The position numbers and the translations under genes are program-made. A stretch of DNA of 64,000 nucleotides. It comes from Bathynomus jamesi (taxonomy: Eukaryota > Arthropoda > Malacostraca > Isopoda > Cirolanidae). Each line of letters opens with the position of its first letter. Position 1 is the first letter of the stretch. The stretch lies in the NCBI GenBank assembly GCA_023014485.1, contig JAJOZX010005785.1, forward strand, positions 245,589-309,588, given 5' to 3'. This document shows positions 33,832 through 44,835 of the stretch, piece after piece. The notes below the pieces were generated by a model. It was not told the origin of the DNA. It worked only from the letters and a program-made list of their open reading frames with translations, and did no database searches.

Positions 33832-34165
33832 CGTGTGTGTGTGTGTGACGGGAGTCATTAGGGATTTATTTATTTATTTTTCTTTTTCCCCGTAGGGAGT
33901 GCTGCACGAATTTTAGATGAATATGAAAAATTATTATTTTTTAAAAAATCGGCAAGAATTCATAATTAGTTAGTTGACTGTAGAAGTAGCGGTATACCAT
34001 TGGTCAAAGAAACCATTTTAAAATAACTAACCTTTTATTGTGGTGGTGGATAAAGTTTCGCGATTTCTTGCAAAAAATAATGCAGGATAGAATTAAAACA
34101 AATATTCTTAAATTCGTTTTAGTATAATATATATATAGAAAGTGAATCATTTGAAAGCTCTTCGC
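33000..34165. repeat. Non-coding Polinton arm with duplications and microsatellite
   Basis: A segment around AAGGAGGCAGAAAGGAACCC occurs at about 33485 and 33625 within duplicates of about 145 bp. (TA)n then (TG)n fills 33739-33846. No gene. Confidence 0.75.
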
Positions 34166-34530
34166 GGGGAGTTATTAGGGATTTATTTTCCGTACGAATT
34201 GTTAATTTATTTTTTATTTTTTCGCACGGATTGTTTTACCCCCGCCTTAGACCTACGGGGAGTTATTAGGGATTTATTTTCCGTACGAATTGTTAATTTA
34301 TTTTTTATTTTTTCGCACGGATTGTTTTACCCCCGCCTTAGACCTACGGGGAGTTATTAGGGTTTTATTTTCCGTACGAATTGTTCATTTAATTTTTATT
34401 TCGTACCAACTGTTTTACCCCCGCCTTAGACCTACGGTGAGCTACTAGTGATTTATTTTTCGTACGAAATATTCATTTACTTTTTATTTCGTACGAGTTG
34501 TTTTACACCCGCTTTAGACCTACGGTACCG
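34166..34530. repeat. Tandem array, four units of about 91 bp
   Basis: Units start GGGGAGTTATTAGGG at 34166, 34257 and 34348, with a diverged copy near 34437. Each carries CCGTACGAATTGTT and ACCCCCGCCTTAGACC. The open frame across it is repeat translation. Confidence 0.9.
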
Positions 34531-34892
34531 CGTAAGGTTGGGACGGGGTCGAACCCCATTTAGCGCGCTACGCACACCGACGCACATGTGCCAACTGATG
34601 ACCGGAGGCGATGATGCCCGGAGGCGATGATGCCTAGAGGCACTGGCTGATGGGCTGAAGATGCCTGAGGCACTGGCTGATTAAGCCAACTGGCTGAATA
34701 GGGGCTCTATAAGAGAGCGGCGGGGTGGCTGAAGGACTCATATGCGCGTGGCTCTCGCCAAGCGAAGACTCTCTCCTCTGGGCCCTCTCCTCCTCTCTCT
34801 CTCTCTCTCTCTTAGGTTAGATATGCCCATTTGGGGGGTGAGACCGTCCCACTTCTCCCCCAAAGAGGTTCCCCCTTGCAACAAAGGGGGTG
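34531..34892. other. Polinton subterminal non-coding region
   Basis: GC-richer than its surroundings, with GATGCC-rich short repeats (34605-34680) and a (CT)n run at 34795-34812. No gene seen. Confidence 0.5.
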
Positions 34893-34966
34893 GGGGTTGG
34901 CACTCTTGCAACATTATGTAACAATTGCAATTGCACTGCACTCATACATTTTGCGATCATACTACT
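34893..34966 (-). repeat. Polinton right terminal inverted repeat
   Basis: Complement of 17342-17415 with a few differences, ending TCATACTACT just before CGTAC (34967-34971). Confidence 0.9.
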
Positions 34967-35129
34967 CGTACATACTGTATTTACAGTATATGTTTACAGG
35001 GTGGCCCTATCGGTTGTAATTAGAGCGAAACGAAAATACAAAAAATCAAAGTAAAAAGTTTATAATACGTTTAGAAATATTTATTGAGTATATTCAAAGT
35101 TCAAAATATAACCATCTCGACAAATATTC

Positions 35130-36430
35130 TTTCTTTCCAAAAATTCCTTCATCAGACAAAAATGTGAAAACCTATTCAATTCTAATTCTTCTCGTTCTTT
35201 CTGGCATCTAGCAAAGAACCTCTCCAACAACTTTACTTCCTCTTCTTTCCCTCATCTTTTCCATTCTGACGGCTCAGTTGCCGTCTCTTCTCCTGATAAA
35301 ACTGAACTTTTCGCTCAAACTTTCGCTTACAGTTCAACCCTCCTCCTCCCTCTGACTTTATTATGTCTGAAATTAGAGCCCCATCCAAAGTTGTTTTTTC
35401 TGCCCTATCTGGGCTCAACTCTAGGAAGGCATACGGTCCTAATGATGTTCCCACCTGTTGTTCTCCAGAACTGTGCTGCTGTGCTGACTCACTCCCTAGG
35501 CAATCTCTTTCGTCTTTGTCTTTCATCTGGTACTTTTCCTTCCTGCTTCCTGCAGGAAATTTGCTTTTATTCATCCTGTTCCAAAGAAGGGCCCTCGCTC
35601 TCAACCCTTCATCTATCGTCCAGTTGCCTTGGTTTCTTGCATTTCTAAAATTTTTGAATCTATCCTCAATGGAAAAATTCTTAAACACCTCTCTTCTCAC
35701 AATCTCCTTTCAGATCGTTAGTATGGGTTCCGCAAGACACGGTCTACTGGCGATTTTCTTATATATCTCTGACTCTTGGCCACCATCCTTTCGGGATTTC
35801 AGTGAAAATTTTGCTATTGCGACAGATATATCGAAAGCTTTGATAGAGTCTGGCACAAATCTTCAATTGTCAAACTTCCCTCCTTCGGTTTCTATCCTTT
35901 TATCTGTGCCTTCATCTTTGATTTCTTCAGCTGGTCTTAGTTGCTGTCTCTGTACAGGGGTGTTTGTCGCCCCTGTATGGAGTACGCTTCTCATATGTAT
36001 GGTGGCTCAACCCACACAGCTCCACTTGAATGGGTGGAATCAAAGACATTTCGTCTCATCAATTCCACGCCTCTTACTATCCGTTTTTCAATAACACTCT
36101 CTTCGCCGCAATGTTGCCCCATTCTCTCTTTACTATCCCTATTATAACAGACACTGCTTTCTGAACTCTAACTGCATGTCTCCTCCTTTAAGGAGAGCAC
36201 GCAATACCAGACTTTCTACACATTCTCATTCTTTTTCTGTCCACCTCACTAACGTAAGGGTTAATTGGTATTTTTAATCTTTCATACACTCAGCTGATTA
36301 ATTCTGGAACAATCTTCCTCAATCCATCTTTCCCCCTGTCCATGACTTCCAATCTTTCAAATGCAGAGTGTCCAGGCATCTCGAAAACCTTGAACCTTGA
36401 TTTTGGCTCTTTTCTTCCTCTATGGGAGGA
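35130..36430 (+). pseudogene. Jockey-type LINE reverse transcriptase, internally deleted
   Basis: RT relic in shifting frames: ALSGLNSRKAYGPNDVPP near 35400-35450, SLGNLFRLCLSSGTFPSC near 35495, YRPVAL-type sequence near 35620, YGFRK near 35725 and FAIATDISKA near 35810-35845. The palm FADD region is missing: sequence jumps at about 35935 to the C-terminal LYRGVCRPCMEYASHMYGG. The end carries SKTLNLDFGS (near 36385). The family is close to decapod Jockey LINEs (from memory of the family). The same C-terminus occurs inverted at 55480-56160. Confidence 0.8.
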
Positions 36431-36469
36431 GCGTTCTTGCGAGCATTCGCCCTTGCCCTTCCTTCCTGC

Positions 36470-36514
<45 letters not shown>
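36470..36514. repeat. TA microsatellite
   Basis: Pure (TA)n between the LINE and the Penelope-like element. Confidence 0.95.
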
Positions 36515-36516
<2 letters not shown>

Positions 36517-36529
36517 GTGATGAATTTCA

Positions 36530-36771
36530 CAATTAAACACGTTAATTTGGATTGGATTAGATTAGCAATGGGAAATCTTCTCTCACCTGTGTTAGCCAAT
36601 TTACATATGGAAGTTTTTTAAAGTAGAATTTTGCGCACTATTGTTAATTTCAATATTGTTTGGTACCAGTTTGTAGATGATGTCTTGTGTCTTTGGCCTG
36701 ATAATTTCCATGCTTGTGAATTCTTTGGTAGGCTCGATAATTTCGTTCTTTCTCACCGTTCTCACCATCCA
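36530..36771 (+). pseudogene. Penelope-like element reverse transcriptase, first part
   Basis: Plus-strand palm motifs typical of Penelope-like RTs: MGNLLSPVLANLHMEVF (near 36569-36620) and WYQFVDDVLCLW (near 36661-36700), with the catalytic VDD. The frame is cut near 36772 by an opposite-strand LINE piece and picks up at 38106. Upstream RT motifs are absent, so the element is 5'-truncated at the microsatellite. Confidence 0.8.
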
Positions 36772-38105
36772 CCTTGTTAGGAATGTTCTGTCAAGTAACG
36801 AGCCCCACGAACGTTCTCCAGGCCGACTGATCCCGATAGAGTTGACTCTCCTCCACATCTTCTATGGTTCTTCCTCTCGCACTGATAGCTTCTTGTATGG
36901 TATCTCTCCATCTTTTCCTTGGTCTTTCCACTGATCTCCTTCCTCTCGGCCTCCAATTATAAAATTGCAGTGGGTACCTTTCCTCTCTCATTCTTCGTAT
37001 ATGGCCGTACCACCTTAGTTGGTTTTTCTCTATACAAGTTAATACTGACTGCACTCCAAGTTCTTGCCTTATTGTCTCACTTCTAATTCTGTCCCTCAAG
37101 GTTACTCTCCTTATCAACCTCAAAACTCGCATCTCCGCTGCTTCAATCCTACTCTTTTGAGTGTTGAAGGCCCAACACTCTGATCCATAAATTAATATTA
37201 ATTTGTTTTCACCTCAGTTGGTACATTTTTCTCTCAGGATGGGATAAAGCTTCCCCACATTCCTCGAGAACTTCCCAATTCTTTCTTACAATCACTCCTA
37301 AGTATTTGAACTTAGCCTGGTTTACCTGTGTTTCCCCTATTTGTGCATTTATGTTCTCTCTATTCCTTGTTAGTGCCATCACTTCGGTCTTCGCCCTGTT
37401 GATCTTCATGCCATGATCACTCATAATTTCATCCCATCTTTGTAGCACTCTCTGTAACTCCTCAAGATCTCTTGTTATCACCGCTGCATCGTCTACGTAT
37501 ACGAAAGTGTGTTCTTTATCTTCCCGAGTACAAATTCTTTTCAAACATTATCCATATACAGAATAATCAACAGTGGTGAAATCACGCTTCCCTGTCGCAC
37601 CCCTGTTACCACATTGAGCCAATTTTCTCTTCCTTCATTTGATCTTACCGTGTTACTGCATATTTTATACAAACCCTTGATGACCCTTATTAGTTTAAGA
37701 CTTAATCTATACATTGGATCTTCCAACACCTGCCATAATCTATTTCTTGGCACCCGGTCAAAGGCTTTTTCTAGGTCTATGAAACCAATGTACGCCTTTT
37801 TGTTCCACTCTATACTCTTCTCCGTTATCATGTTCAACGAAAAAACCAAGTCCATAGTGCTTCTGTTGGGTCTAAACCCATGCTGCCATACTCCAATTGA
37901 TTCCTCCGCCGTCGATCTTAGTCTCCTCTCTAGGATTCTTTCACAAATTTTGCTTGCGCAAAGAAGCAAAATTCCTCTATAATTTTGACAGTCTCGTTTA
38001 TCGCCTTTTTTGTATACCGGGGATATTATTGCTTTACTCCACTCAGATGGTATACATTTCTCATTCCATGCTTGTTAAACACCTCAGTCAACTATCCAGC
38101 AATTT
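36772..38105 (-). pseudogene. Truncated LINE inserted in the Penelope-like element
   Basis: Minus-strand RT in three frame pieces. 37541-37969 has HGFRPNRSTMDLVFSL, YIGFIDLEKAFDRVPR and GVRQGSVISPLL. 37209-37544 has the catalytic FVYVDDAAV. 36791-37132 has the C-terminal LRWYGHIRRM and RPRKRWRD. The endonuclease domain is missing (5'-truncated). The exact clade is unsettled; the motifs are RTE/Jockey-like. Confidence 0.85.
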
Positions 38106-38960
38106 CGTTCTGTCTTGAAAATTTACTGTTGAAAAGAAAAATGACGAATGCACAAATCAATTCGAATTTAAAGTGTTTCGGAAGCCTACTAATAATAAAT
38201 TCTGACCATCACTCCTCGCTAAAAAAATTTCTTCTACATTTTTCAAAGCATTAAGAGTTTTTTATCCTGAATTTTTAGATTCTGAGTCATGCAATATTAT
38301 GAACATTAGTATCAAACTATATTATCCTATTCCATTTCTAGAAAATTGATTAAACAATGCTAAAAGTTATTATAATAGCGTAAATGAAAACAAATTTGAT
38401 TGCAAAAATATTCTGAGCCTACCTTACCATGCAAACTTTAAACATCTTCCAACCTTACTTAAAACAACTGTCATTAATGTAGTCTTTAAGTACAAAAATA
38501 TTGTTAAATCTCACCTAATAAATAACAGCCCAGTTTATACGAGTCAAACTTGGGAAATGTTAGATGGACGTCAAATGAAGCAGAACGGCAAATAATTCTA
38601 ATGCATTGTCTAACAATATATATAGATATAATAGTATTAACTGGGAGAGCCTCAAAGTTCTTGTTAAAAATAAAGACATAACTGAAAGGAACATTCAGGA
38701 ATGTGCATTCATCAATTTCATAATTATGATAATTTTCAATAACAATTCGGAAACGTATAAAATGGACCACATCTTGTTGAAATACTTTTTGCCTTCAATT
38801 AGTACTTGTTAATTTTTTGTTAATCTTTCCTAACTACTTTGTTTACGCTGTACATAGATAGATATTTTTGGTTTCTTGCCTTTTCCCTTCACTCCCTGAC
38901 GAGGTGTATTGTTGAATACACGAAAAACCTTGAAATCGATTTTCCTTGTGGGTGTGCATC
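38106..38960 (+). pseudogene. Penelope-like element, second part with 3' end
   Basis: Resumes the family pattern: FTVEKKND, FKVFRKPTNN (near 38165-38195), FFKALRVFYPEFLDSE (near 38240), SLPYHANFKHLP (near 38418), VFKYKNIVKSHL (near 38485). INWESLKVLVKN (38633-38670) belongs to the region after the GIY-YIG endonuclease, which itself looks deleted. The tail CCTGACGAGGTGTATTGTTG and CACGAAAAACC can pair as a small hairpin. Confidence 0.75.
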
Positions 38961-39720
38961 ATACATTATATGTATGTATATATATGCATAGGGACCTGCT
39001 TCCAGGGTGGGTTAATTAGGACAGCGTGGACATAGTAATGTTCCCTTTGGCCACACAATGTAGCAGAAGGCGCTGGCCGCGTTTGGTTCCAGAGTACTGA
39101 GATTTCTCAGATGATACCCCATTGGCAGAGCAGGGAAGTTTGAGAGTTCGGGAATTTTAAGTCAAAACTTCTGCATAGACGTCTTCAATTCATTAATAAT
39201 AATGTTTTGCAGTGTTTAACCTATTGATCTAAAAGGAACTCATCGCATTTAGAACTAATAATTTAGCTTGCACGGTGACATATCAGAGCTGGTAATTTCT
39301 GTCAAACTTGTCAACTTGGGCCTCAATTTACAATTTGATTACTTAGGTCTACGCTCTTAAAAATTTGTTTGTACATTCCTCTATAGACCAGTATTTATGT
39401 TAATATAATAAACATGGCCCATTTCGGAGACCTATCTAGTTTGGTGCAGGCCTACCAGATTTCATAATTTATATTAACCTAATATTATATTAACCTAACT
39501 AACCTAATCTTCTAGAAGGAAACTGTAAACACCAATCGACGAGGGAAGTACTTCGGGGGTGACTTTAGGCAGGAGATAAGGAGTGCTGGAATTCCCGTTT
39601 CTTCTGTCATTGTCCTCTTTAGTTGATCTTTTTCTATGTCTTATCTACGTTGTGAGCAGTCCAGCATGCTCTCAGACACACACTTCATCCTTTATTCTTC
39701 ACTACACATACATACAAACA
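38961..39720. other. No recognisable gene
   Basis: AT-rich; nothing recognised on either strand. Confidence 0.45.
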
Positions 39721-39721
39721 A

Positions 39722-40231
39722 TTTTATTTCATGTTTTTCTTACTCATTCCATTGGGCCTTCCATTCAAACTTGGGCAGTTTTCGCCTTGATTCTAATGAG
39801 TTTAAGATAAACTTTTGGCGGTTGTCATATCCTATTCTTTCCTGACATGCCTCTGTTACTAGGTTCACTGCCCTTTCCACATTTTGACTGTGGCATGGAA
39901 AAGAAGCTATCTCCAGTGGCTTATATGGAGCCTGTAGTAGCTCATCGTTGCTAAAATTGTTTAGCAGCAGTGGAGGAGTAATGATCTCTTTTTGCCAATC
40001 GATTATCTCGGTGTAGTCAGTAGATTGGAAATTGAGGGTTCGCGGCAACTCAAGGTTTATGGTACCTGAAAATCCTGTTCTTGAAAGGATGATTTTCTGA
40101 ATAACTTGCTCCCTAATTTCTAGTCTCTTGTTAGTTACCATTGATATGAGTATATTTTCTGGGTGGGCAAAGTAGGCGTTATTCTTTAATACTGGTTCTA
40201 TGATTGATCTGTTGTTCATCTAAATTTTATA
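39722..40231 (-). pseudogene. C-terminal piece of hAT-like transposase
   Basis: 160 codons open on the minus strand, nearly identical to the C-terminal part of 46247-48311, including RRKLPKFEWKAQW, FPCHSQNVERAV (the ER region) and non-coding sequence past the stop. The N-terminal side is cut at 40231 by a mariner insertion. Compared with the other copy it keeps SNDELLQAPYKPLEIAS, lost there. Confidence 0.88.
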
Positions 40232-40233
40232 TA

Positions 40234-41124
40234 CAGGGTGTACATAAAGTCAGGATCTATTTTTGTGAAGCACTTGGAAATTATATGGAATTCAATCATA
40301 AAATGATAAAGTGGTAACATTTATTAAATAATTAAGAGTAGGATTCGACGTGGCGCCCATCAGTATCCCTGCACAGCTCAAATCGTTCCGCAGCATTTCT
40401 AAACACATTCTGGAGCATTTGCGGGGGTATGTTATCTGCAGCAGTTCGTATACGTGTACGTAAGTTTTCAAGACTCGTAATCTTCGTCTGATAGACGTGC
40501 GATTTGATAAAGCCCCATGCAAAGAAATCTAAAGGGGTTAAATCTGGTGATCTCGCTGGCCAAGGTCTGTTGCTTCCGCGTCCGATCCAGCGATTTGGAA
40601 AACGTCCATTTAGATAATCCTGAACAATTTTGCATAGTGACAAGGAGCACCATCATGTTGATAGACGACGGGGATAGGATTGTTAGTACCGTCGTCTATC
40701 AACATGATGGTGCTCCTTGTCATTATGCCAAAATTCAGGATTATCTAAATGGACGTTTTCCAAATCGCTGGATCGGACGCGGAAGCAACAGACCTTGGCC
40801 AGCGAGATCACCAGATTTAACCCCTTTAGATTTCTTTGCATGGGGCTTTATCAAATCGCACGTCTATCAGACGAAGATTACGAGTCTTGAAAACTTACGT
40901 ACACGTATACGAACTGCTGCAGATAACATAACCCCGCAAATGCTCCAGAATGTGTTTAGAAATGCTGCGGAACGATTTGAGCTGTGCGGGGATACTGATG
41001 GGCGTCATGTCGAATCCTACTCTTAATTATTTAATAAATGTTACCACTTTATCATTTTATGATTGAATTCCATATAATTTCCAAGTGCTTCACAAAAATA
41101 GATCCTGACTTTATGTACACCCTG
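40234..41124. mobile_element. Palindromic (fold-back) DD41D-type mariner
   Basis: Ends CAGGGTGTACATAAAGTC, with TA at 40232-40233 and 41125-41126. The two halves (40234-40667 and 40686-41124) are near-perfect inverted copies around a spacer of about 18 bp. Each arm encodes the same transposase C-terminal part, with HDGAPCHYAK, WIGRGSNRPWPARSPDLTPL and GRHVESYS, so the gene exists twice head to head and the N-terminus is lost. The catalytic spacing is about 40 residues. It cuts the hAT-like copy at 39722-40231. Confidence 0.93.
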
Positions 41125-41126
41125 TA

Positions 41127-42045
41127 TATAAATAGCATCATCACCCTCGGAAACCTTGATTTTGGTTCTCTTTCTTATAAAGGTTGCATAAGGTGCATTC
41201 TTGTGGACACCGCCCTTGGATTCCTTCCTACTTAGGTAGCACTTCCAAACTTTGAGTATAGCAATACTCAATCTCATGACAGAATGAAAGAGAAAATTTG
41301 TTTACTTCGCGTCATGCTAAGGCAGCAATCTTGCCATCTGCCAGATTTCATGATATAATTCACTACATATCCTTTCCAAACTCTACACTTATTTTGACGT
41401 GTTACATCCACGTTAAAGAAATGTTACAATCTGGTGTCATAGCTCCATCAGCTTCTCCGTAGCTGACCTACTGGGACTTAAAAAAGACGGAACCCTTGCA
41501 TAGATTATCGTTGTTTAAACGCCATAAAATAATATTCTAGACTGTTACCCTTTACTAAATAAGCAGGAAGTCACAAAATGTTGGCCGCCATAAGTACTTT
41601 ATATGGATGGACTTAGCTTCTCGTTATTGACAAATGGAATTAACCCTAGACTACACTGTTTTTACTACCGATCAAGGACACTTCGAATGGAGTTTTATTT
41701 GGATGTTGAAGTGGCTTATTTAACTTTCATCTGACCGTTGAGGGGAATATGCTTTCTTTCTCTATAAATTCACCTTGGGGTCGTCACCAAACAACATAGG
41801 ACACTTCCTTAGATATCATAGGACATTCCTTTGAAATATTTTCCCAACTTTAATCCAAGGCCTCACGCTCTCTGCAGGTTGTGTTATCGAACAAGTTACC
41901 ACAGATAACATCTAATCTACCAACCATGTACAAAGCATTTGATACATTGAATCTGACATATGCGCAAAACCATCGTACTAACCATACTCAGTGTTCTCGA
42001 ATCAAACGAGAATTCTTTAATTTAGGCGGTCGCATATTAAAGAAG
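41127..42045. other. Mostly unrecognised; LINE tail at 41145-41190
   Basis: GGAAACCTTGATTTTGG near 41150 matches the end of the Jockey-type LINE at about 36385. The rest shows no gene or repeat that I recognise. Confidence 0.4.
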
Positions 42046-42047
42046 TA

Positions 42048-42608
42048 CAGGGTGTACACAAATTATCTTTACAACTTCTCTCTCAAATAAAAATATTAGG
42101 AAACGAGGTACACGTACCGTTTTTGTGCCATCTGTGAGAGAAAGTAATAACGTTTCACATAACCTCAAACATATTCAACACGGGCACCATTTGTCCAAAC
42201 GGTATTCTGTCTCCATCCATGTAAGCTGAAACATTTCAACGTCAACTTTTGCAACAGCAGCAGCAATTCTGGTCTTTAAATCGTTGATGTTGGCCACTAG
42301 AGTTGTGTACACGCAGTCTTTTACATAACCCCTTAGAAAAAAGTCACAGGGTGCTATGTCTGGTGAGCTGGCCGGCCAAGAGATGGGACCCCCACGGCCA
42401 ATCCACCGATTTGGGAAATGCATGTTAAGGGAATTTCGTACCAATTTCGTAATTTGTGTACACCCTGTACAATAATCTGACATCTGACGACTATCACGTG
42501 AATTTTTATTAGTTTTTCGTACAGATGGCGCAAAAACGGTATGTATCTCTTGTTTCCTAATAGTTTTATTTGAGAGAGAAGTTGTAAAGATAATTTGTGT
42601 ACACCCTG
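42048..42608 (-). mobile_element. Short mariner (DD41D-like) with transposase C-terminus
   Basis: Ends CAGGGTGTACACAAATTATC, with TA at 42046-42047 and 42609-42610 and inverted repeats of about 90 bp. The minus strand encodes FPNRWIGRGGPISWPASSPD and CDFFLRGYVKDCVY, the last third of the catalytic domain. An extra internal terminus (GTGTACACCCTGTAC at 42454-42468) suggests one element inserted in or recombined with another copy. Confidence 0.85.
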
Positions 42609-42790
42609 TATTTTTAACGGAGCAAATGAAAACGATATCAATCAACTAGAAAACAAAATAAAATTTTTACTGATCAAATAGATTAATTAAAGCATCAAAC
42701 GAATTAGGCCGCCATGTACACTCAGAAAGTTTTCTACTTTTAGCAAGAAAAAATGTTCGATTACGAGAATTTCCTTCCTGCGTTCTATTA

Positions 42791-43378
42791 GGGTGATCCA
42801 GAGAAATGGGACCCAAAAGAAACCCCTGTAACTCTTAAAGTATAAGTCCTTTTATAAAATCATACGCATCATTCGAAAGAGGATAGTTACAAGTTTGTAC
42901 AGGATTGTATATGTTTTGACAATACAAGACAAGATAAGATACAAAACAAAATAAAAGTGTTAGTTAAAACTAACCCTTCAAGATGACTGCATGGACTGTG
43001 GAACAGCTGCGTTTCATAACTGAGCAATATTATGAGCATGGAAGAAGTGTAGTTTCAGCTCAAAGATCTTTCAAGACAAATTTTCAGATGTCAAAATCAC
43101 CTTCTAAGAGCTGAAACTACACTTCTTCCATGCTCATAATATTGCTCAGTTATGAAACGCAGCTGTTCCACAGTGCATGCAGTCATCTTGAAGGGTTAGT
43201 TTTAACTAACACATTTATTTTGTTTTGTATCTTATCTTGTCTTGTATTGTCAAAAACTATACAATCCTGTACAAACTTGTAACTATCCTCTTTCGAATGA
43301 TGCGTATGATTTTATAAAAGGACTTATACTTTAAAAGTTACAGGGGTTTCTTTTGGGTCCCATTTCTCTGGATCACCC
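42791..43378. mobile_element. Palindromic (fold-back) mariner-like element
   Basis: Ends GGGTGATCCAGAGAAATGGG. The arms (about 42791-43062 and 43105-43378) are inverted copies around a 42-bp spacer. Both arms begin the same protein, MTAWTVEQLRFITEQYYEHG, an N-terminal helix-turn-helix of mariner-like transposases. The first arm opens at 42982; the second starts on the minus strand near 43187. No catalytic domain remains. Confidence 0.9.
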
Positions 43379-43994
43379 TTACATCACCAGTCCAATTCTA
43401 CTGGATCTTCAACTTGTACCTGCTCAACCCACCGACAAAATTGTAGAATGTATCAATAAATATTTAGCAATTTCAGCACTTGCAAACAGCAAGATCAACC
43501 TCGCTTACTAAATTACGAAACTACGCAGGCATGAACGCAGTTTAAACCACAGTGACAAGGCACCTTTGCACCCTCCTCACGCAAAATTAATACCCAAAAT
43601 AGTCAGCATTTAATTAAGGCCCGGGAGATCAAAGCACATATTTGAAATTCTGAGGAATTCTAGTTTTATAATGCTCAGGAATTAAATCTTAACCCTTCAG
43701 AGCACGCAAGGTTATTTTTCTTCAGAAAATTAATGAAATGTTAACTCAAATGTAGTGGGTGAGCTCTGATGAATTAAATATATGTAGGTTTAAAGAAATG
43801 TCAATACATACATACATGGGGGTTAGACAGAATAATGAAAACACTTGCATTTTCGGTGCTGTATTTTCTGCCATCATTAATGGTGCCATACACTTTACTA
43901 AATCAATATGTGAATGACTACTGTATTCAGATAATCTACTAGTAACTTTATTAAGCTGATATTGATTTTTCCTGTTCTTGCAGAATGAATAAAA
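43379..43994. other. No recognisable gene
   Basis: Nothing recognised on either strand. Confidence 0.4.
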
Positions 43995-44096
43995 CATGGA
44001 GTAGTATACCGGCAAAAATGTCGAGTGCAAATCAATTGCATGCAACATGATCAATAATGGGGGAGAGGGGGAAGGGGGTTATGAAACAACCCCATA

Positions 44097-44342
44097 AAAC
44101 TTTATATAATATATATATATATGAGTTGTATGTGTATATATGTGATCTCCAAGGCTCAGGCCCACAAATGTATATGAAATGTATGTGCATATATGTGGAT
44201 GTATTTGCATGTAGGTTGTATAGAAAAAACTTCTTTTATATATATATATATATATTATATATATATATATATATATATGAATTGTATATATGTAGCGGGG
44301 GCCGGGGTTACACCCTCCAAAGGTGGATAACCTAAAATAAAA
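44097..44342. repeat. TA-rich microsatellite region
   Basis: (TA)n tracts near 44105-44122 and 44237-44278 with TATG variants between. The tyrosine/isoleucine-rich frames are repeat translation. Confidence 0.9.
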
Positions 44343-44499
44343 CACAAGAAGGAGGAGAGAGAGAAGATCCATCCATTGTAGCCATGGTGCCTCACATAAT
44401 GGTGTCTAAAGCATCACAGCCATCTGGCTTAGAAGGCACCCTATTATAAACGGCTCACAGCCAGTCGTATAGGACGTACATAGCTATTTCCTTGTACGC

Positions 44500-44835
44500 A
44501 CATATAAAGTAGAATTAGCATCGCTTTGCCTAAAAAATCACACACGCATATCGTATATGACGTACACACGTAAAGGAGAATTAAAGCAGTTCTATCCCAA
44601 AAAATACACGCAACCAAGCCTTCCTTAGAATACCTCACAATTCCCTTCACACATAGCCCCGTCTCAAAAAATAACAAAACATACACACATAACTTAATCG
44701 TACACACGTAAAGGAGAATTAACGCAGTTCTATTATAACAAAATAGATGCGAACAAGCATTCCTTAGAATACCTCACAAGCCCCTTCATACATAGCCCCG
44801 TCTCAAAAAATAACAAAATACATGCAAACATACCA
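44500..44835. repeat. Tandem repeat, about 140-160 bp unit
   Basis: ACACGTAAAGGAGAATTAA, CCTTAGAATACCTCACAA and ATAGCCCCGTCTCAAAAAAT recur at 44566-44675 and 44703-44815, with a diverged first unit near 44500. Confidence 0.85.

Larger units (their letters stand above)
17342..34966. mobile_element. Full-length Polinton (Maverick) element
   Basis: A 17.6-kb virus-like DNA transposon. The ends are AGTAGTATGA on the left and TCATACTACT on the right. The flanking CGTAC is repeated at 17337-17341 and 34967-34971; it reads as 6 bp, TCGTAC, if the terminal T is counted as host. Polintons usually give 6 bp. Gene set: protein-primed polB (leftward), then rightward ATPase, a small basic protein, an unassigned gene, integrase, a structural protein, a small protein, major capsid and protease. 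All coding regions carry frameshifts or stops. Nested insertions lie at 21182-22576 and 24100-25427. Confidence 0.95.

Noticed and set aside
17342..34966. Integrated exogenous virus
   Set aside because: Gene set, termini and target duplication fit an old Polinton transposon, and every coding region is broken.
35233..35700. 155-codon minus-strand frame
   Set aside because: It is antisense to the Jockey-type reverse transcriptase at 35130-36430.
44444..44707. 87-codon minus-strand frame
   Set aside because: It covers a tandem repeat and has no domain or codon pattern of a gene.
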